A DNA stretch of 64,000 nucleotides from Methanoregula boonei 6A8 (GTDB lineage: Archaea; Halobacteriota; Methanomicrobia; Methanomicrobiales; Methanospirillaceae). The stretch lies in assembly GCF_000017625.1 (NCBI RefSeq), contig NC_009712.1, positions 1,240,001-1,304,000 of the forward strand, read 5' to 3'. The notes under the pieces were generated by a model. The model saw only the letters and a program-made list of their open reading frames with translations. It had not been told where the DNA came from and ran no database searches. Shown in pieces: positions 42,610 to 50,374 of the stretch (position 1 is its first letter; the number at the start of each line of letters is the position of its first letter). The position numbers were made by a program, and so were the translations under genes.

Positions 42610-43094
42610 TTAGCCGTTTGTCAGGGGAGGCTGTACTTTTCCCGGAACCAGGGTTACCCCGGGCGTAACCGTCTGGTTTACCGCACGGCAATGGTTGCAG
42701 GCAGAGTCGTCATGGGTGAATTGTGCAATAATGAGAGGAAGCATATCTACAAGAATGATAGCACCAAGGATTATGCCGATTTTTTTTTAGCGTGCCCATG
42801 ACTGTACTTCTTCCCGGGCAGGTCTGTAAAAGGTGCAATGAGTGAAAAAGAGATTGGAGCAAGTTTGATCTTTTCCCCGGGCAGGACAAGAATTACCGGA
42901 GCCAGGAGTTCCCGTATCTTTTTTTCCCTGAAGAAGGAATCTGCAGTGTGATGAGCAGCAGTGGAATTTGCACAAAGATTACCGCCACTACGGCAAAAGA
43001 CGTACAGCAGGAATATGATCCCCGGAGAAGAGCCGGATACCCGCTCCCGGTATAATGTGGGCTCCTGAAGGGCGGGTACAAAAAAGGCGGGCAT
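42610..43094 (-). pseudogene. Decayed small membrane-protein gene
   Basis: Three frames each give part of a plausible membrane protein. The first, from 43094, runs MPAFFVPALQEP to IIFLLYVF. It continues in another frame as AVVAVIFVQIPLLLITLQIP, then in a third as RELLAPVILVLPGEKIKLAPI. A last part is KIGIILGAIILVDMLPLIIA, ending near CNHCRAVNQ at 42610. The breaks fall in short homopolymers (T4, A7 and A9 on the minus strand). This suggests a pseudogene, or base-call errors in homopolymers. The original would be about 165 residues with several hydrophobic segments. No family recognised. Confidence 0.35.
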
Positions 43095-43154
43095 ACCGTA
43101 AAGTACAATCTTTAAAATAGCCCGGTCATCCAAGAAATGTGAGGACGAGAACAC

Positions 43155-43817
43155 ATGACCCCAGAAACCGGAAATGAAAACGCAGTCCTGGACAGGATTA
43201 TCGGGGAGCGTCGTACCCACAGGAAGTTTACCGCAGCGATCCCTCCCGATGAGATGATCGAAAGCCTCATCCATGCCGGCCTCCATGCCCCGTTTGCCGC
43301 ATCGGCAATCGGAAGTACCTCGGATTATTTCAGGAAATTTTTTGTGATCCGCAGGGATTCAAAAACCATGAGTGCGCTTGCCCTCTTAGTCTTTGCCGAA
43401 GTCAATACCCTGGCGGCTGCCCTGGAAAAAGGGATGGCACACGATGTTGCGCTGCGGGAACAGGCCACTGCTTTTACCGATCGTCTGGCAATGATCCGGA
43501 AACTGGGCAGGGTTCCCGGCGTTGGCACCGCACCGTTTTACCTTGTTGTTGCCGAGAAAAAGGGATTTCCCCCGGTTGAGCAGCAGTCCCTTTTTGCCTG
43601 CATGGAGAACATGTGGCTGAAAGCAACAGCGCTTGGCCTGGGTTTCCAGGTAGTTTCGGTCACGGCACAGATGGCAGATAATGAACAGTTCTGCCGGCTC
43701 CTGGGAGTGGAACCCGGGAAGTGGGCGTTTATGGGATGTGCTACGGGCTACCCTGCCGAACAGTTATCACCATCAATCCGGCCATCTGTTGGCGAAGTCA
43801 CCACCTGGATGGGATAA
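43155..43817 (+). CDS. Nitroreductase-family flavoprotein
   Basis: 220 residues. Opens with the FMN-binding pattern IIGERRTHRKFTAAIPPDEMIESLI and HAGLHAPFAAS; later APFYLVVAEKKG and the MENMWLKATALGLGFQVVS helix, all typical of NADPH-dependent nitroreductases and related oxidoreductases. The family binds FMN and acts as a dimer; the substrate is not predicted. GTGAGG lies upstream of the ATG. The C-terminus has YPAEQLSPSIRP where the family has a G-x-P-x-x turn. No operon partner. Confidence 0.85.
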   Translation: MTPETGNENAVLDRIIGERRTHRKFTAAIPPDEMIESLIHAGLHAPFAASAIGSTSDYFRKFFVIRRDSKTMSALALLVFAEVNTLAAALEKGMAHDVALREQATAFTDRLAMIRKLGRVPGVGTAPFYLVVAEKKGFPPVEQQSLFACMENMWLKATALGLGFQVVSVTAQMADNEQFCRLLGVEPGKWAFMGCATGYPAEQLSPSIRPSVGEVTTWMG

Positions 43818-44007
43818 ACCAGACTCCGGGGAACGGTGCCATTTGCCCGGCTCTTCTGTTTTTATGTAAACAAATACACTGTTGACTGTGATATCATAAA
43901 GAAAACATAAAACCAAAATAAAATAGCATTATTTCCGCAATCAAGGATATTACATGAACGTTTACAAATCGAGTGAATTGACTACATAAGTGAGCTGGAT
44001 GCGTTTG

Positions 44008-44679
44008 CTACTCTGGCCACGTCTCGGCCACGACTTGGCAGAAGCCAGGAGTCGGATTTTCAACGATTGCTTGGCGCACCATCATCTTCTGAAATCCGGC
44101 ATAGGCAATCGGATTTTTCTCAATCTCGGCAAAGTGGATGTTGAAATACTCCTCGGCGCTCATGCCGATATTGTCGGGCATGGGACTCGGAAAGTTCAGG
44201 GACTGCGCAACGAAATTCAGTAGTCTTTTTTCTGTCGGAGCTGACGGGGATGCGGCAGGATGATCGCGCCAAAAGGCAACCATTATCCGGTTCGCCTCAT
44301 ACTCGGCTTGCCAGCGGTTTAAAGGTCGTTGAGCTATCTCCTGCAACCAATGTCCGAGTTCATGCGCCACAAGTAGGTTGTTGAAAACCTCGCTATGTTG
44401 ATCACGATCTGACAAGCCCAACGTTCCTACCGCAGCAAAGCGCTCCAAAGCGGTTCGTTGAGCAGGTTGAAGTACTTCATACGGGATGATAATAATCGCA
44501 CGTCCCACGGGGTCATAGCGCATTGATCCCGGAGTCATAGCGACCTGTATTGTCGGTTTGAATGGTGGCTGTCTGCCGCAAGCCACAACAGATGAGTAAA
44601 AGGCGTCGAGGACAGGCTGGGCCTGCATGGCTGCAGCGCTCACGTATGAGGATTTGATAATTTTTTTGGGGAACTGCAT
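44008..44679 (-). CDS. Putative zinc metallopeptidase (HELGH)
   Basis: 223 residues from the ATG at 44679, preceded by GGAGATGA; an ATG at 44709 lacks such a site. The HELGHW motif at about residue 111 (VAHELGHWLQ) gives two zinc ligands and the catalytic Glu, and a downstream Glu in QAEYEANRIMVAF is a likely third ligand. No signal peptide, so it should be cytosolic. Codon use and composition differ somewhat from neighbours, and the surroundings are AT-rich, so transfer from bacteria is plausible. The substrate is unknown. Family name cannot be given with confidence. Confidence 0.7.
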   Translation of the reverse strand: MQFPKKIIKSSYVSAAAMQAQPVLDAFYSSVVACGRQPPFKPTIQVAMTPGSMRYDPVGRAIIIIPYEVLQPAQRTALERFAAVGTLGLSDRDQHSEVFNNLLVAHELGHWLQEIAQRPLNRWQAEYEANRIMVAFWRDHPAASPSAPTEKRLLNFVAQSLNFPSPMPDNIGMSAEEYFNIHFAEIEKNPIAYAGFQKMMVRQAIVENPTPGFCQVVAETWPE

Positions 44680-44709
44680 ATTCATCTCCAGATCAGGTAT
44701 TGGTCTCAT

Positions 44710-45030
44710 AAAAAACAGGCCGTTTTTTTGGCAACGAATTGTTTAATATTTACGGTGGCATCTCAAAACATTGAATTTGATTTTTTAATAACCTAGTGCT
44801 TAGGTTGCGAGTCGGTTTTTGAATAGGCAGAGACAGTTTCCATTTCGCAGCGCCATCCTGTCCGACACTCCATTTCCCGGACCCGGGCCCATATGAACCC
44901 GTGAAGCTGTTTACATGGTCAAAGGAATAGAGATACCGGTTTGTCCTTTTTGGAATGCATTGGTTCACGATTGATTCTGTAAACAAAAAACATTCAAAAA
45001 AAAGAGAGATACGAATCGTACCCCGGAAGA
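44710..45030. other. Non-coding stretch between metallopeptidase and peptide genes
   Basis: This 321-base stretch is AT-rich at both ends with a GC-rich middle (CCCGGACCCGGGCCC around 44877). Minus-strand frames give a 74-residue tail with natural-looking parts but no ribosome site or start. It may be a gene remnant or the border of transferred DNA. No RNA structure stands out. Confidence 0.3.
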
Positions 45031-45114
45031 TTACTTCTTCTTGGGGGCTGCCTTCTTTACGGCGGGTTTTTTTTCGGGGGCCTTCTTTGCGGCCGGTTTC
45101 TTTGCTGCAACCAT
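45031..45114 (-). CDS. 27-residue Lys/Ala/Pro peptide, histone-H1-tail-like
   Basis: The peptide is built of AAKKP, AAKKA, PEKKP, AVKKA and APKKK blocks, with 12 Lys and no acidic residue but one Glu. This matches C-terminal tails of histone H1 and of bacterial H1-like proteins that bind DNA. GGGAGG lies upstream of the ATG, and a TATA box AAATATTTATC sits 50-60 bases upstream (45165-45178). The stop is followed by A-rich sequence. It is too short for the usual gene callers. Promoter, ribosome site and codon pattern support a real gene; DNA binding is inference. Confidence 0.6.
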   Translation of the reverse strand: MVAAKKPAAKKAPEKKPAVKKAAPKKK

Positions 45115-45164
45115 ATTCGTTCCACCTCCCACCGGAAAGGGTTATAATTTTCATTATTCTACGA

Positions 45165-45178
45165 ATAGATAAATATTT
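45165..45178 (-). promoter_or_regulatory. TATA/BRE promoter of the 27-residue peptide gene
   Basis: On the minus strand CCAAAATATTTATC combines a BRE-like purine stretch with a TATA box. A start about 25 bases downstream would leave a leader of roughly 30 nt containing GGGAGGTGG. The remaining bases to 45504 hold no gene; a minor plus-strand ORF there is a shadow. Confidence 0.45.
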
Positions 45179-45504
45179 TGGTCAAAATGATATTTTCGGG
45201 CATAGAATTTGGATGATTTACCATTTTGTCCATTGGATGCAAAGGGACACCGGAATAGGACCCCAATCTGGAACAATTGGGAGGAAATTGCGCAAACTTC
45301 CTCTTTTGGCCCGGTTTGTCAAAATCGACACACGGGAAGGGAAAAATCCCGTCTCCAAGGTCATCAGGATGCGCGCGCAAAGCCCGTTCCGGGGGTATTT
45401 CTTTAAAAAAACGTTTCCAGAAGTATCATCGGGTCCAGTGTATTATACAACAGAAAATAAAAAAAGATAATCTTTAAGAATACCCGTTGTCCCAGTGAGT
45501 ATTG

Positions 45505-45858
45505 ATGAAAAAGCAGTTTATCATTGGAGCGACCGGGGGGTTTCTTGGGATTGCCACAGCAGCATATGTCATTTTTTTCTCGCATTCCCCGGATATTACG
45601 CTCTCGGGTGTACAGGCTGCCCTTTTCTCCAGCCTTGGCCTGATGGGAGCAGCGATCGCAAATACCGAGACCCGGTTTGCCGGCTGGATGCTTCTGTCTT
45701 CTTCGGTATGGATCCTGCTTTCCGTTCCTCTTGCCGGCACGTTCGATCTCCTTGCCTGGTACCTGCCGACCATCATCCTTCTTGGATGTGCAGCGGCACT
45801 CTGTTTTACCGAGCCGGAGATGGACGAAGATCTTCCTGCAGAAGAAACGGACAACTAA
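45505..45858 (+). CDS. Four-helix membrane protein, unknown function
   Basis: 117 residues from the ATG at 45505 (TTG at 45502 is an alternative). Hydrophobic helices lie around FIIGATGGFLGIATAAYVIFF, VQAALFSSLGLMGAAIAN, WMLLSSSVWILLSVPL and LLAWYLPTIILLGCAAALCF, with an acidic tail (PEMDEDLPAEETDN) on the cytosolic side. No charged residues sit within the helices, so transport is not obvious. No family recognised. Convergent with mrpG. Composition and codon use match the host. Confidence 0.6.
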   Translation: MKKQFIIGATGGFLGIATAAYVIFFSHSPDITLSGVQAALFSSLGLMGAAIANTETRFAGWMLLSSSVWILLSVPLAGTFDLLAWYLPTIILLGCAAALCFTEPEMDEDLPAEETDN

Positions 45859-45950
45859 AACCGGATCCCCGGTAATCCCCCCTCCCGGCCCCGGTCCTGC
45901 TGGCTGCGAACCCCTCTGCATCCACGCCGGCATCTGCAAAAGAGTGAATC

Positions 45951-46289
45951 CTATTCTTTTTTCTCCCGGGGGGGCCCGACCGGAACGGCTGCATGGCACA
46001 GGACAACGGTGGCAAGGTGATTGAGCACGATCACAAGCACAAGCATCAGGATCGCACTTATGGAATAGAGCAGATACTGAAGCCCGCCGAAGGAAAACCA
46101 TGCAAACATACCATAGCATATTCCGGCAATGGTCACAAGGGCGGTGGCAAGAATTCCGGCCCGGATTCCGGTAAAAGACCTGCTCCGGATATCCGGGAAG
46201 AGAAGCAGGCCGATCACGGCAATAGCTCCGAATCCCACAGCAGCCAGGAGCAGGAGAGTAATAAGCAGATCCAGCAGCCAGTCGATCAT
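45951..46289 (-). CDS. Mrp-type antiporter subunit G (MnhG/MrpG)
   Basis: 112 residues with three membrane helices. GLLLFPDIRSRSFTGIRAG matches the MrpG pattern G-x2-R/L-FPD-x2-R, and the third helix and Pro-rich tail fit. MrpG is a small subunit of the Mrp Na+/H+ antiporter and of related energy-converting hydrogenases and Fpo-like complexes. The ATG overlaps the mrpF stop as ATGA. The other subunits (A-E) are not beside it, so it may join a complex encoded elsewhere. Confidence 0.8.
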   Translation of the reverse strand: MIDWLLDLLITLLLLAAVGFGAIAVIGLLLFPDIRSRSFTGIRAGILATALVTIAGICYGMFAWFSFGGLQYLLYSISAILMLVLVIVLNHLATVVLCHAAVPVGPPREKKE

Positions 46290-46549
46290 GGGGCCGCCTC
46301 CTTTCTTACCTGGGATATCCTGACGGTTGTTGCAAAAACAATGCAGGCAAGAAGGCCGGCGATAAGGACCACGAGAAGGCTGCCAAGAGCCACAGTCAGT
46401 GCAAGCGAGCCCGCGCAGGCAAGAGTGGTGGCTACGTTAACTGCGATCAACCGGTCATTCAGCGTGGGACCGGGGAAAATGCGCAGTATTGCACAAAGAG
46501 TAAGAAGAAAAAAACCCGCTGCTGCAATAAACCAGATATCAATCGTCAT
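46286..46549 (-). CDS. Mrp-type antiporter subunit F (MnhF/MrpF)
   Basis: 87 residues with three membrane helices. The core FPGPTLNDRLIAVNVATTLAC matches the MrpF signature R-x2-x-GP-x2-DR-x-AV/L-x. It begins with a perfect ribosome site, GGGAGGTGATC, nine bases before the ATG. It precedes mrpG with an ATGA overlap. Isolated FG pairs can complete antiporter or hydrogenase modules of methanogens; which complex this pair serves cannot be told here. Confidence 0.82.
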   Translation of the reverse strand: MTIDIWFIAAAGFFLLTLCAILRIFPGPTLNDRLIAVNVATTLACAGSLALTVALGSLLVVLIAGLLACIVFATTVRISQVRKEAAP

Positions 46550-46559
46550 TCTCGATCAC

Positions 46560-46572
46560 CTCCCGGAAAAAT
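46560..46572 (-). promoter_or_regulatory. Near-perfect Shine-Dalgarno site of mrpF
   Basis: GGGAGGTGATC on the minus strand is complementary to the full 16S 3' end. It is the strongest ribosome site noticed in the window and suggests high translation of mrpF-mrpG. Confidence 0.55.
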
Positions 46573-46737
46573 CGACAGGATCCTTCCGTTCGGCTGTCAC
46601 CGTATCAGAATGGTAGGGAGTACATATCAAACCTCCCAAAATCACCTTCAAGGAGAGCCGGAATCCGTACTATTTACCTCATCCCGGGAGGATTTGGCGC
46701 TTATCATTTTATCCCGAAAGAGCGAACAGATGAGAGA

Positions 46738-48132
46738 ATGCACCCTTCTTATCTTGGCAGGATCCTGCTCTCCTGGTGCGATCGGTGCCATACGCCGGTT
46801 CTGGGGAAGACCTGTGCTGCCTGCGGCTCACCAACCCGGAAAGTGCCCCTTACGCCACCAGGTGATGCGCGACCGGCATTTCCTGCGGACATTGAACTTA
46901 TCAACCGCATTTTTTGTGAGCACTTCGGTGCACCGCTGGTACCTGAAGGCCACCTGGTCCTGCTCAACAAGGTCCCGGATACAGACCGGATGGAAGAGAT
47001 CATTATCGGCGGGGGAATTGCCGGATCCATACGGTACCTCCCCAAAAAACGCCGGTGGGAACCAATTCCCCGCCCGGAGGCCTGCACGCTCTTTTACCCA
47101 ATACAACGCGTAGTTACGGTCGACGACACTGCAGTGCCATTCATCAGGGATCAGGGGATGAGTGTGCTCCGTCCCGGTATGGCTTCTATCGAAGACCATG
47201 TGGATACCGGAGACGAGGTCTTTATTCTTGCAAAAGACGGCACCTGCATTGCGGTGGGCAGGGCAAAAGCCGGGGCAGAAGAGGCGCGGGCCATGCAGAA
47301 GGGCCAGGTCGTGCGCACCCGCAGGAATACTCCCTCGACCATTGTTCCCGGGAGAGCCACGTGGAAGGATGCAGTCCGTTCTAATGCCGCAGTTCTTGAC
47401 CGGGTTGAAACCGAAGCGGTAACCTTTGTAAAAAACGTGGCCAGGGCATATCCTCTCCAGCCCACCATCTCGTACTCCGGGGGAAAAGACAGCCTTGCAA
47501 CCTTTCTTGTGGTAAAAAAGGCGCTCGGGAATGTCCCCCTGCTCTTTGCCGATACCGGCCTTGAATTCCCCGAAACATATGCAAACGTGGATGCCATGGA
47601 GCACCAGTATCAGGCAAAGATAATCCGGACACCCGCCGCAGAAAAATTTTGGACCACCCTTGCCCGGCAGGGCCCGCCGGCAGTCAATGCCCGCTGGTGC
47701 TGCAGCATCTGCAAGCTCCTGCCGGTAGCCGAAACCATCCGCTCGACATGGGGCGAGTGTCTCTCGTTTATCGGCCAGCGCAGGTACGAATCGCTCTCGC
47801 GTGCACAGAGTGACAGGATATGGAGAAACGCGATCGTAAAGGTACAACTCTCCGCAGCACCGATCCAGGACTGGACGGCACTCCATGTCTGGCTCTACCT
47901 CTTCCGGGAGGAGGCGCCCTACAACCAGCTCTACGAACACCGGCTGGATCGGATCGGATGTTTCATGTGCCCGTCAAGTGATATGGCATTAATCCACATG
48001 ATCGAGGCCGATTTTCCCGGTCTCTGGAGCGGGTGGATGAAGCATCTGGAAGCATGGAGGGACGCGCAGGGCCTGCCCGCTGGCTGGATCGAAAGCGGGG
48101 CATGGAGAATCCGGGAGGAAAAGCATGGGTAA
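46738..48132 (+). CDS. PUA-domain PAPS-reductase-like protein with zinc ribbon
   Basis: 464 residues. An N-terminal zinc ribbon (WCDRCHTPVLGKTCAACGS), a middle region at about 130-215 resembling a PUA domain (VDDTAVPFIRDQGMSVLRPG, then GDEVFIL), and a C-terminal PAPS-reductase-type ATP pyrophosphatase domain with the PP-loop SYSGGKDSLATFL. Later cysteines in WCCSICK and CFMCPSSD may bind an iron-sulfur cluster. This architecture is common in methanogens and is not proven to reduce PAPS; RNA thiolation or sulfur transfer is possible from the PUA domain. Its 3' end overlaps hisH by eight bases. Confidence 0.85.
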   Translation: MHPSYLGRILLSWCDRCHTPVLGKTCAACGSPTRKVPLTPPGDARPAFPADIELINRIFCEHFGAPLVPEGHLVLLNKVPDTDRMEEIIIGGGIAGSIRYLPKKRRWEPIPRPEACTLFYPIQRVVTVDDTAVPFIRDQGMSVLRPGMASIEDHVDTGDEVFILAKDGTCIAVGRAKAGAEEARAMQKGQVVRTRRNTPSTIVPGRATWKDAVRSNAAVLDRVETEAVTFVKNVARAYPLQPTISYSGGKDSLATFLVVKKALGNVPLLFADTGLEFPETYANVDAMEHQYQAKIIRTPAAEKFWTTLARQGPPAVNARWCCSICKLLPVAETIRSTWGECLSFIGQRRYESLSRAQSDRIWRNAIVKVQLSAAPIQDWTALHVWLYLFREEAPYNQLYEHRLDRIGCFMCPSSDMALIHMIEADFPGLWSGWMKHLEAWRDAQGLPAGWIESGAWRIREEKHG

Positions 48133-48733
48133 GAAAATCGCGGTCATTGATTACGGCCTTGGGAACCTGCGCAGCGTGATGCGCGGGATCGAAGCGGCAG
48201 GGGCGGATGCGATTGTCACCGGGAATGCAGAAGAGATCGCAGCGGCCGACGGGATTGTGCTCCCGGGCGTGGGCGCTTTCCATGAGGGTATGGAACAACT
48301 GGGCTCACTCAGGGACACGGTGAATGCAGCAACCCGGGAGGTTCCGCTCCTTGGCATATGCCTCGGAATGCAGATGCTCATGGACTCAAGCGAGGAACAC
48401 GGGCTCCACCAGGGACTTGGGCTTATTCCTGGCCGCGTGCGCCGGTTTCCTTCTGTACCCGGGATCAAGGTCCCGCATATGGGATGGAATACGATCCGGC
48501 TGGAGAAAGAAAAAAACCCGCTCTTCTCCGGCCTTTCCCATGAAGCATATATGTACTTTGTACACTCGTATTATGCGGACACTACACCGGAATATACGCT
48601 TACTACCACGGAGTATATCCTCCCGTTTGCCTCTGCAATAGTCCGCAATAATGTGTACGGCGTCCAGTTCCACCCGGAAAAAAGCGGCGCGGCAGGTGTA
48701 GCACTGCTGAAAAATTTTGTCGGTTTGATCTGA
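48125..48733 (+). CDS. hisH: Imidazole glycerol phosphate synthase subunit HisH
   Basis: 202 residues. Class I glutamine amidotransferase: IDYGLGNLRSVMRG at the N-terminus, VLPGVGAFHEGM, the nucleophile Cys in LLGICLGMQMLM, and the His/Glu pair in VYGVQFHPEKSG. It makes ammonia from glutamine for HisF, which forms the imidazole ring of histidine and AICAR. Overlaps the PAPS-reductase-like gene by eight bases; hisF is not here. Length is typical. Confidence 0.95.
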   Translation: MGKKIAVIDYGLGNLRSVMRGIEAAGADAIVTGNAEEIAAADGIVLPGVGAFHEGMEQLGSLRDTVNAATREVPLLGICLGMQMLMDSSEEHGLHQGLGLIPGRVRRFPSVPGIKVPHMGWNTIRLEKEKNPLFSGLSHEAYMYFVHSYYADTTPEYTLTTTEYILPFASAIVRNNVYGVQFHPEKSGAAGVALLKNFVGLI

Positions 48734-48820
48734 CCGTCACGATCTGCTGCAACAATCCCCACACACTTTGCGGAATACAATGAGGAATCTTTTTAATGCC
48801 GGCGATTCGACCAACTAGGC

Positions 48821-49654
48821 ATGAAGAAGTTTCTGTGTACTCTCATCCTGCTCTCCTGCTTTCTCGTGGGATCGGTATCTGCATATGGCATATACCTGAA
48901 CTGCACGCCGCTCACCCTCCCGGTCGGCCAGACCCTCAAGTGCGCTGTTAATTCGGATTTTCCGCCGGGCACCAGTTTCAGCCTGAACTTCTACCAGAAG
49001 CAGTATACAGCAACCCTGATTTCCAGCCAGACAATGACCATCCAGCCAAGCCAGACTACCCAGTACGCCCTCTTTGACACCACCGGGCTTAAAGGAGGCC
49101 AGTATGATGTAGAGGTCGCATGGAACGGCAATGTACCGGCAATGCGTTCGGATTCTATTTCCGCCCAGCTTGTCCAGCTTACCGATCGCTCGGGCGAGAT
49201 CACGATGACATCTGCCACCACCCAGGATCTTGCTGACGCGCTGGTGATCGCGGGAACCCTCAAGAATGGCGGGAACAGCGGTATCCAGATCCAGGTGGAT
49301 GGTGCCTCCGCGGGGCGGGTCTTTGGCCCGCAGTATATCCCGACCACAAATAATATCCAGACCGGCGATGGCTCCTTCTCACAGACGGTAGCTGTAACCC
49401 AGCCGGATAATTATACCGTTAAGTTCTCCGATACAAACGGGGTTATCACATCTGTTGTCTTCCAGGTCACTGCCCCTACAACCGCAACCACGATCCCCAC
49501 GGTATCCACTCCTGTACCCACCCCGTCAACCCCCCAGGTAACCTATACCCCTATCCTGAAACCCACAACTGCAAAATCCCCCCTGCCCGTACCCCTTATT
49601 ATCGGGGCACTGGGAATCGGAGTCCTGTTCGCAGTCAGGAGAGAAAAAGAATAA
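48821..49654 (+). CDS. Surface protein with signal peptide and C-terminal anchor
   Basis: 277 residues. A signal peptide (FLCTLILLSCFLVGSVSAYG) is followed by beta-rich sequence of two Ig-like parts, then a Thr/Pro linker (TPVPTPSTPQVTYTP) and a C-terminal membrane helix PLIIGALGIGVLFAV with basic RREKE. This is the layout of cell-surface proteins of Methanomicrobiales, exposed outside and held by the last helix. The Thr/Pro linker is probably glycosylated. A TATA-like CTTTTTAAT about 28 bases before the ATG suggests a leaderless transcript. Stands alone between hisH and the convergent alaS group. Confidence 0.78.
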   Translation: MKKFLCTLILLSCFLVGSVSAYGIYLNCTPLTLPVGQTLKCAVNSDFPPGTSFSLNFYQKQYTATLISSQTMTIQPSQTTQYALFDTTGLKGGQYDVEVAWNGNVPAMRSDSISAQLVQLTDRSGEITMTSATTQDLADALVIAGTLKNGGNSGIQIQVDGASAGRVFGPQYIPTTNNIQTGDGSFSQTVAVTQPDNYTVKFSDTNGVITSVVFQVTAPTTATTIPTVSTPVPTPSTPQVTYTPILKPTTAKSPLPVPLIIGALGIGVLFAVRREKE

Positions 49655-49771
49655 TCCTGTAATATCTCTTTTTTAGAGTCATGCAGCACCGGTGCCGGCA
49701 TTAACTGATTCTTAAATAAAACAAAAAAAAGAACTGCGCTTCATCCAAGGAAAGTCCGCCATCGATCCGGA

Positions 49772-50374
49772 TCAGCGTCTCTTTTTCCAGAGATATGCCT
49801 CGTAGCAGAGCAGGACGATGATCACAAGCACACCACCACAGAAAAAGGCAAGTGCCGGATCGAGCGACGCTGAAGGCGCCAGGGCAGTATCGGAAACAGC
49901 TTTTGCTACATAGACCCGGCCGCCTTCCGCACCAGCACTGTTCATCGCAAAAGAAGCAGCTTCCGGAACCGCCTGCGGTCCGAAAAGTGGGGCTAGGGCA
50001 AAAACGGAGAGCGACCCGGCAACAACGATCGCAAAAAGGGAGCTGTACTTGAGCAGGAGATCCCGGACATTGGTCCGTTTCGGCGCTACAATCAGGAGCC
50101 GGTCGGTAAGCGCATACATCTTCACCTCGCGCCCCTTGATGCTGTACCGGGTCTCTGAGATCTTAATAAGACCTGCGTCAAGCAGGTTTTCCGTGTGGTA
50201 CTTTACGGTAGTAAGCGGGATTTTGAGTTGTTCAGTAATATCGGTAAGGCTCTTTGCACCGGCCGCAAGAAGGGAAAGGATGTCGCTTGCGGTCTGGCTT
50301 GACATGGCTTTTGCTATCTTTGTGGCCTGTTCGTCACCGGGTTCCAGCACTACGACATCTTCGGTCATGTTCAC
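49772..50374 (-). CDS. HTH transcriptional regulator with C-terminal membrane anchor
   Basis: 200 residues. A winged helix at about 25-95 (ILSLLAAGAKSLTDITEQLKIPLTTVKYH) like ArsR-type regulators, then two membrane helices (SSLFAIVVAGSLSVFALAP and LAFFCGGVLVIIVLLCYEAYLW), with a 45-residue loop between them facing outside. A membrane-held regulator could pass an external signal directly to DNA. The ATG overlaps the alaS stop as ATGA, an odd operon pairing. No ligand motif recognised. Confidence 0.8.
   Translation of the reverse strand: MNMTEDVVVLEPGDEQATKIAKAMSSQTASDILSLLAAGAKSLTDITEQLKIPLTTVKYHTENLLDAGLIKISETRYSIKGREVKMYALTDRLLIVAPKRTNVRDLLLKYSSLFAIVVAGSLSVFALAPLFGPQAVPEAASFAMNSAGAEGGRVYVAKAVSDTALAPSASLDPALAFFCGGVLVIIVLLCYEAYLWKKRR

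Noticed and set aside
44955-45470. A 171-residue plus-strand ORF
   Set aside because: It runs through the promoter and coding strand opposite of the 27-residue peptide gene and has no protein-like pattern.
46555-46667. Short frame upstream of mrpF ending at its ribosome site
   Set aside because: No good start codon and no recognisable content; may be a chance frame.
46610-47113. A 167-residue plus-strand ORF overlapping the PAPS-reductase-like gene
   Set aside because: It is an out-of-frame shadow; the longer frame carries the recognisable domains.
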